Assembly (NCBI GenBank): GCA_051745395.1
Contig: JBNJEA010000118.1
Span: 1-9,330, forward strand
Source of the DNA: JBNJEA01 sp051745395
GTDB taxonomy: Bacteria > Desulfobacterota > Desulfobacteria > Desulfobacterales > Desulfosalsimonadaceae
Reading direction: 5' to 3'
Length of the DNA stretch: 9,330 nt
In this document: positions 4,566 through 9,330 of the stretch, in pieces
Layout of the letters: every line of letters begins with the position of its first letter
How positions within the stretch are numbered: the first letter of the stretch is position 1
Notes under the pieces: model-generated
The model's database searches: none
Told to the model about the DNA's origin: nothing
Seen by the model: only the letters and a program-made list of their open reading frames with translations
Program-made: the position numbers and the translations under genes

Positions 4566-5825
4566 CTAGAATACGGGCTTGATCTCCACCCGGCGATTTT
4601 TCGCCCGGCCCTCGGCCGTATCATTGGAAGCCACTGGTTTGGACTCGCCATAGCCTTTATAGGTCAATCGGTCCGAATCGATGCCGTTTTCCACCAGAAA
4701 ATCGCGAACCGCCCTGGCGCGGCGTTCCGACAGCTCCCGGTTCATCGATTCGGCCCCCTGGCTGTCGGTATGCCCCTGGATTTCGGCCTCAATGTCGGGA
4801 TTTTGCTCCAGGATTTTTACAATCCGTTTCAGATTGTCCTGGTAAGCCGGCCGGATCGCAGCGGCGCCGACTTCAAACTGTAAATCCTTAACCTCCCAGC
4901 AACCGCGGTCATTCACATTGGCGCCGGCCGGGGTATTGGGGCACTTGTCATCCATATCCGCCACCCCGTCGCCGTCGGTATCCACCGGACAGCCCTTTTC
5001 ATCCACTTCAACGCCGGCCGGCGTGTCCGGGCACTGGTCCTTTTCATCAATGACGCCGTCGTTGTCCGCGTCAGATGCGCAGCCTTTGGCATCGACCTCG
5101 ACGCCGATCGGGGTGTTGGGACACTCATCCTTGTAATCGGGCACCCCGTCCACATCGCCGTCTGCGGCACAGCCGCGGTTGTCCACCTCAACGCCCGCCG
5201 GCGTGTCCGGGCAGTTGTCAATGTCGTCGATCACCCCGTCGTTGTCGCTGTCCATGGCAGGGGTCTTGGTTTCAACGGGTTTGCGAACCTTTTCCTCTGC
5301 ACCGCCGCCAATATAAAACGTCAGCCCGGCCGTGTAGAGCAGGTGGTTTTCCGGAAAGGTCATTACGTCGCGCACGTCGGCGCGCAGGGCAATATCATTG
5401 TGTAAAAAATACTTCAGGCCGCCTCCGAAATTTGCGGAAAACTCCGTGACATCGTCTCCTGTATCCGGATCGGCTTTAAAAGCCCCGGCCCCGGCCGCTA
5501 TATAGGGAACGAGTCGGTTGTCGGGCATGAAATGATACAGGCCGTCCAGGCGATACAAAAAAGTATCCACGCCTGCTGCTGTATTTTCAGTCTCGGTGTC
5601 CGCATAATTGGCGGCGGCCTCCATGGCAAAATTTTTGGAAAAATTGTAGCCGAGACCGAGTCCGTACGTAAATTCATCTTCAAGGTCCACGTCCGAATCA
5701 AACAGATATCCGCCGGCAAAGGGCGATATCATCAACGAATCCGAACGATGTCCGGCATGGACGCCGGCAACCGTGGCCACGAGAAAAGCCAGTAACATAA
5801 AAATCAAACAGGTCCATCGTCGCAT
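4566..5825 (-). CDS. OmpA/OprF-family outer-membrane protein with TSP3-type calcium-binding repeats
   Basis: This encodes a 419-residue outer-membrane protein. Residues 1-24 are a signal peptide (MRRW, a hydrophobic core, cleavage after GVHA). Residues 25 to about 185 are an OmpA-like N-terminal beta-barrel with alternating aromatic strands (YGLGLGYNF, FGGGLKYF, LTFYIGG). Residues 192-311 are four 30-residue thrombospondin type 3-like repeats rich in DxDxDG calcium loops, each with two cysteines. Residues from about 315 to 419 are the OmpA peptidoglycan-binding domain: HTD..G at 352-357, with Asp354 and Arg369 spaced as E. coli Asp271 and Arg286. It likely anchors the outer membrane to peptidoglycan and may form a small pore. 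ATG 5825 has AAGGAGA five bases upstream. The gene is separated by 195 bases from the liv operon and probably has its own promoter, which I could not identify confidently. Confidence 0.92.
   Translation of the reverse strand: MRRWTCLIFMLLAFLVATVAGVHAGHRSDSLMISPFAGGYLFDSDVDLEDEFTYGLGLGYNFSKNFAMEAAANYADTETENTAAGVDTFLYRLDGLYHFMPDNRLVPYIAAGAGAFKADPDTGDDVTEFSANFGGGLKYFLHNDIALRADVRDVMTFPENHLLYTAGLTFYIGGGAEEKVRKPVETKTPAMDSDNDGVIDDIDNCPDTPAGVEVDNRGCAADGDVDGVPDYKDECPNTPIGVEVDAKGCASDADNDGVIDEKDQCPDTPAGVEVDEKGCPVDTDGDGVADMDDKCPNTPAGANVNDRGCWEVKDLQFEVGAAAIRPAYQDNLKRIVKILEQNPDIEAEIQGHTDSQGAESMNRELSERRARAVRDFLVENGIDSDRLTYKGYGESKPVASNDTAEGRAKNRRVEIKPVF
4893..5252 (-). repeat. Four 90-bp coding repeats (30-residue TSP3-like units)
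   Basis: Residues 192-311 of the OmpA-like protein are four consecutive units of exactly 30 residues following DxDxDGVxDxxDxCPxTPxGxxVxxxGC. The Asp-rich start matches calcium-coordinating loops and each unit has two cysteines at the same offsets. The linker between barrel and peptidoglycan-binding domain would be stiffened by calcium, and the number of units may vary between strains. Confidence 0.85.
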
Positions 5826-5960
5826 TTCAATCTCCTTTTGGTTGGTACAAAAATTAGAATCAATGAATCTACAACGCCCCCCCATACGTATATACGAAGA
5901 AATAAACATAACCGGCGCGCTTTGCAAACCGCCCGCACGGTGGAAAGATATCAGGGAGAA

Positions 5961-5994
5961 TGTTATTTGTTTGGGGCTGCGGCAGCAAGTAACA
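5961..5994. repeat. Imperfect hairpin downstream of livF
   Basis: TGTTATTTG (5961-5969) faces CAAGTAACA (5986-5994) with one mismatch, and GCTG/CAGC (5976-5979, 5983-5986) pair inside it. It lies 27 bases after the livF stop on the leftward transcript and may be a weak terminator or 3'-end stabiliser. No U-run follows, so strong intrinsic termination is unlikely. Confidence 0.3.
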
Positions 5995-6020
5995 AACAGG
6001 CAATACATCCTGTCACTTGC

Positions 6021-6711
<691 letters not shown>

Positions 6712-6731
<20 letters not shown>

Positions 6732-7509
6732 AGGCGGCCTCCGGCTCGTCTTCATCGCTTCCCAGGTAGGCTTCGATCACCAGCGGGTCGGACTTGATCT
6801 TATCGGGTTCGCCTTCGGCGATTTTCTTGCCGTATTCGAGTACGACCAGGTAGCGGCAGGCTTTCATGACCAGGCTCATGTCATGCTCGATCAACAAGAC
6901 CGTAATGTTGCGCCGCCGGATCCGGCCGATCAACTCCACCAAGGCCGCGGTTTCCCGCTCGTTCATGCCGCCGGCCGGCTCATCGAGAATAATCAGCTTC
7001 GGATCGGAGGCCAGGGCCCGTGCAATTTCAAGCAACCGCTGGTTGCCGTAGGAAAGGTTTTTCGCCAGGTTTTTGGCGGCCAGGCCCAGCCCGACAAACT
7101 CGAGTTCGGCCAGGGCCTTGCCCAGTGCCCGGCGTTCTTCCCGGCGCTGTTTGGGCAGATGCAGCATGGCGGCAAAAGGCCCGGCGGTCATGCGGCAGTG
7201 GCAGCCGGCCAGCACGTTTTCCAGCACGGACATGTTGGCAAACAGGCGGATGGTCTGAAACGTCCGGGCAATGCCGCCGGCCACGACCTTGTGGGTCATT
7301 TGGCCCGTAATGTCGTGGCCGGCGAAAACAATCCGGCCGGAATCGACCTTGTAGTTGCCCGTAATCAGGTTAAACACGGTGGTCTTGCCGGCGCCGTTGG
7401 GCCCGATCAGACCGAAGACCGCCCCTTCGGGCACCGTAAAGGACACGTCATCGACGGCTACCAGGCCACCGAAGGTTTTGGTGGCATTTTCAACCCGCAG
7501 CAGGCTCAC
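6712..7509 (-). CDS. livG: Branched-chain amino acid-type ABC transporter ATP-binding protein LivG
   Basis: This encodes a 265-residue ABC ATPase, the partner of LivF. Motifs are Walker A GPNGAGKTT (36-44), the RTFQTIRLFANMSVLENV segment typical of LivG, the atypical signature LSYGNQR, Walker B LIILDEP, and an intact switch histidine in LLIEHDM. The start is GTG 7509, with GAGG seven bases upstream, overlapping the livM stop by four bases (GTGA), which indicates translational coupling. After the normal family end (EAYLG) there is an acidic and alanine-rich tail of about 15 residues whose codons overlap the beginning of livF. Its length is near the usual 255. It energises import of the ligand with LivF. 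Confidence 0.93.
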
Positions 7510-8486
7510 AGGCGCACCTCGCTTTCATCCATGGATTCCACCGGATAGCTGTGCGGCTTCGGCGGGAGAATGCCCTGCGGCCGGAAAATCATCATGATCA
7601 CCAAAGCCAGGCCGAATAACAGCATCCGATACTGCTGCAGCCCCTGGAACGCCTCGGGCAGCCCGATGATCAAGAACGCACCCAGCAGCACGCCCGGGAT
7701 ACTGCCCGAGCCGCCCAGAATTACGATCATAAACATCACCACCGATTCCCAGAAGGAAAACGACTCCGGGGAGATAAAGGTGATTTTTGAGGCATAGAGC
7801 GTGCCGGTCATGCCCGCCCAGAACGCGCCGATGACAAAGGCGGCCAGCTTGTAGCCGGCCGTGTTGATGCCCGAGCCTTCGGCCGCGATTTCATCGGAAC
7901 AAAGAAACTTCAGCGCCCGGCCGAAACGCGAGTGTTCCAGCATGTAAAACAACACGATGGTCACGGCGAGAAATGCGGTAATCAAATAGAAATACTGCCC
8001 CGGCGCCACGATGCCGTTGATCGTATAGCCGAACACGGACGGACTCGCTATGCCGAAAATCCCGTTGGCACCGCCGGTGATGCCAAAGACGTTGTTGACC
8101 AGGGCAATGCGCACGATTTCCACCATGCCGATGGTGACGATCAACAGGTAATCGCCCCGCAGGTGGATAATGGGCCGGGCGACCACCAATGCAAACAGGC
8201 CCGCCGCAATCCCGGCCACCGGCAGCAGCCAGAGCACCGGCACGCCAAATGTGGTGTTGACAATGGCCGTGGTATAGGCGCCGATGGCGAAAAACGCCGC
8301 ATGGCCCATGTGGAACATGCCGCCGTAGCCCAAAATGACATTTAACGAAAGGCCCAGCACGCCGTAAATGGCCACGTTGTTTAAAACATCGGTCCAGTAG
8401 TTGTCCAGATACAGCGGGGCCAGCACCCAGGCGACCGCGACTGCGGCATACAGCATTTTCCGGAATTTTTCACGCCGCTGTGTCAT
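7506..8486 (-). CDS. livM: Branched-chain amino acid-type ABC transporter permease LivM
   Basis: This encodes a 326-residue integral membrane permease of the HAAT family with roughly eight to ten hydrophobic segments. Typical LivM signatures are LGLSLNVILGYGGMFHMGHAAFFAIGAY near the N-terminus, GDYLLIVTIGMVEIVRI in the middle, and VMFMIVILGGSGSIPGVLLGA near the C-terminus, ending with FRPQGILP. ATG 8486 is chosen because it overlaps the livH stop as ATGA, a classic coupled junction; a GGCGGAAAA stretch lies upstream. A reading from 8576 would add 30 unlikely hydrophilic residues within livH. It pairs with LivH to form the channel through the inner membrane. The C-terminal tail (SYPVESMDESEVRL) is short and charged. 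The precise substrate depends on a binding protein not in this window. Confidence 0.93.
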   Translation of the reverse strand: MTQRREKFRKMLYAAVAVAWVLAPLYLDNYWTDVLNNVAIYGVLGLSLNVILGYGGMFHMGHAAFFAIGAYTTAIVNTTFGVPVLWLLPVAGIAAGLFALVVARPIIHLRGDYLLIVTIGMVEIVRIALVNNVFGITGGANGIFGIASPSVFGYTINGIVAPGQYFYLITAFLAVTIVLFYMLEHSRFGRALKFLCSDEIAAEGSGINTAGYKLAAFVIGAFWAGMTGTLYASKITFISPESFSFWESVVMFMIVILGGSGSIPGVLLGAFLIIGLPEAFQGLQQYRMLLFGLALVIMMIFRPQGILPPKPHSYPVESMDESEVRL

Positions 8487-9330
8487 ATCTTTTCCGCCAC
8501 CCGTTCGCCCAGCAGGCCGGTGGGGCGAACGATTAAAATCAGGATAAGCACGACAAAGGCGATGGCATCCTTCCATGCCATGGAGATATATGCCGCGCCG
8601 AGCGATTCGATCACGCCCAGCAGCAACCCGCCCAACATGGCGCCGGGAATGTTGCCGATACCGCCTAAGATGGCGGCGGTAAAGGCTTTCAACCCGTAAA
8701 TCCAGCCCATGGTGAAATTGATCTGGCCGTAGTACAGCCCCACCATCACGCCGGCCGCACCGCCTAAAGCCGGGCCGATGAAAAACACCAGCATGATCAC
8801 CCGGTCCACGTTAATCCCCATCAGGCGGGCGGCATCCTGGTCAATGGCAGCCGCCCGGATGGCCGTGCCGATTTTGGTTTTCTGAATAAACGCGTAAAGG
8901 CCCAGCATCAGGATAATGGAAGTTACCAAAATCAAAAACCGCATGATCGGCACGGGCAGTCCGAACACGTGAAAAACATGGTCCGGCAGCAGGCCCTGCG
9001 GATAAGACCGGGGATTGGGGCCATAGACCAGCATCACGGTATTGGAAAACACGATGGATGCGCCCAGGGCCGAAACCACCGCCGATAGTCGCGGCGAGGT
9101 GCGAAGCGGCTTGTAGGCCGCCCGATCGAGCAGGGTGCCGATCACGCCCACCAGCCCCATGACCATGATGGCGAGAATGATGATCCCGATGACCGCCCCC
9201 ACGTGATCGGTCAGGGCAAGAGAGGTCAGCAGCGACAGGCCCAGGTAGGCGCCGATGGTAAACAGGTCGCCGTGGGCGAAGTTAATCAGCTTGAGCACGC
9301 CGTAGACCATGGTATAGCCCAGGGCGATCA
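8483..9330 (-). CDS. livH: Branched-chain amino acid-type ABC transporter permease LivH (5' end cut off by the window)
   Basis: This is the permease partner of LivM. About 281 codons are present and the frame stays open to the right edge. The residues just before Met at 9308-9310 read IALGYT, as in the family's first helix, so the true start lies beyond 9330 and the internal ATG is not the start; perhaps 20-25 residues are missing. Family signatures visible are MVYGVLKLINFAHGD, followed by the IGAYLGL helix, the RTSPRLSAVVSALGASIVFSN region, AAIDQDAARLMGINVDRVI (the EAA-like loop that contacts the ATPases), and AFTAAILGGIGNIPGAMLGG. The C-terminus VRPTGLLGERV is standard. It ends in an ATGA overlap with livM. 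The operon's promoter and any livJ/livK gene lie outside the window. Confidence 0.93.
   Translation of the reverse strand, partial: IALGYTMVYGVLKLINFAHGDLFTIGAYLGLSLLTSLALTDHVGAVIGIIILAIMVMGLVGVIGTLLDRAAYKPLRTSPRLSAVVSALGASIVFSNTVMLVYGPNPRSYPQGLLPDHVFHVFGLPVPIMRFLILVTSIILMLGLYAFIQKTKIGTAIRAAAIDQDAARLMGINVDRVIMLVFFIGPALGGAAGVMVGLYYGQINFTMGWIYGLKAFTAAILGGIGNIPGAMLGGLLLGVIESLGAAYISMAWKDAIAFVVLILILIVRPTGLLGERVAEKI

Noticed and set aside
4893..5252. CRISPR array or noncoding tandem repeat
   Set aside because: The repeats are in-frame coding units with DxDxDG motifs and no spacers of CRISPR type.
8483..9310. Start of livH at ATG 9310
   Set aside because: The frame stays open to the right edge and encodes the family's typical IALGYT just before this Met, so the start is outside the window.

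Overview
The window looks like chromosomal DNA of a moderately GC-rich, anaerobic, Gram-negative bacterium, most likely a Desulfobacterota sulfate reducer of the Desulfobacteraceae or Desulfosarcinaceae kind. The evidence is an HdrD/TmcB/DsrK-type iron-sulfur oxidoreductase, an outer-membrane OmpA/OprF-like protein with calcium-binding repeats, and a Liv-type ABC transporter. This placement rests on gene content only.

Left part (1-1736): a hairpin, a small CoA-binding protein (76-438), a GC-rich inverted repeat (467-559), and a glyoxalase II-like metallo-beta-lactamase-fold hydrolase (663-1361), all read rightward. A short unrecognised helical protein (1371-1736) is read leftward and converges on the hydrolase with a 9-base gap.

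Centre (1737-3491): the highlight is a leftward gene at 1915-3231. Read straight through one in-frame TGA (2503-2505), it encodes a 438-residue protein with two ferredoxin-type [4Fe-4S] motifs and CCG-type (HdrD-like) modules. The TGA sits in a Thr-Glu-X-Gly-His context where a cysteine would be expected. Sixteen bases after it lies a perfect 7-bp stem-loop that also reads as a 6-bp stem closing a GGUCC loop, the form of a bacterial SECIS element. I read the gene as a selenoprotein that ordinary gene callers would split in two. Its upstream region, shared with a divergent methyltransferase gene, is rich in repeats, palindromes and promoter-like elements. Downstream, a 16-bp inverted repeat with nested structure lies in the leader of the 121-residue unknown protein.

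Middle right (3492-5825): a rightward pair encodes a zinc-ribbon SAM methyltransferase and an ABM-fold protein, ending at a strong bidirectional terminator (4485-4532). A leftward OmpA/OprF-like protein with four 30-residue calcium-binding repeats follows on the other side of it.

Right part (6021-9330): a leftward, tightly overlapping operon livH-livM-livG-livF encodes the two permeases and two ATPases of a branched-chain amino-acid-type ABC transporter. livH runs off the right edge. The substrate-binding protein is not in the window, so the substrate is uncertain. No tRNA, rRNA, CRISPR array, transposase or phage gene was seen, and no stretch over 300 bases lacks a gene.
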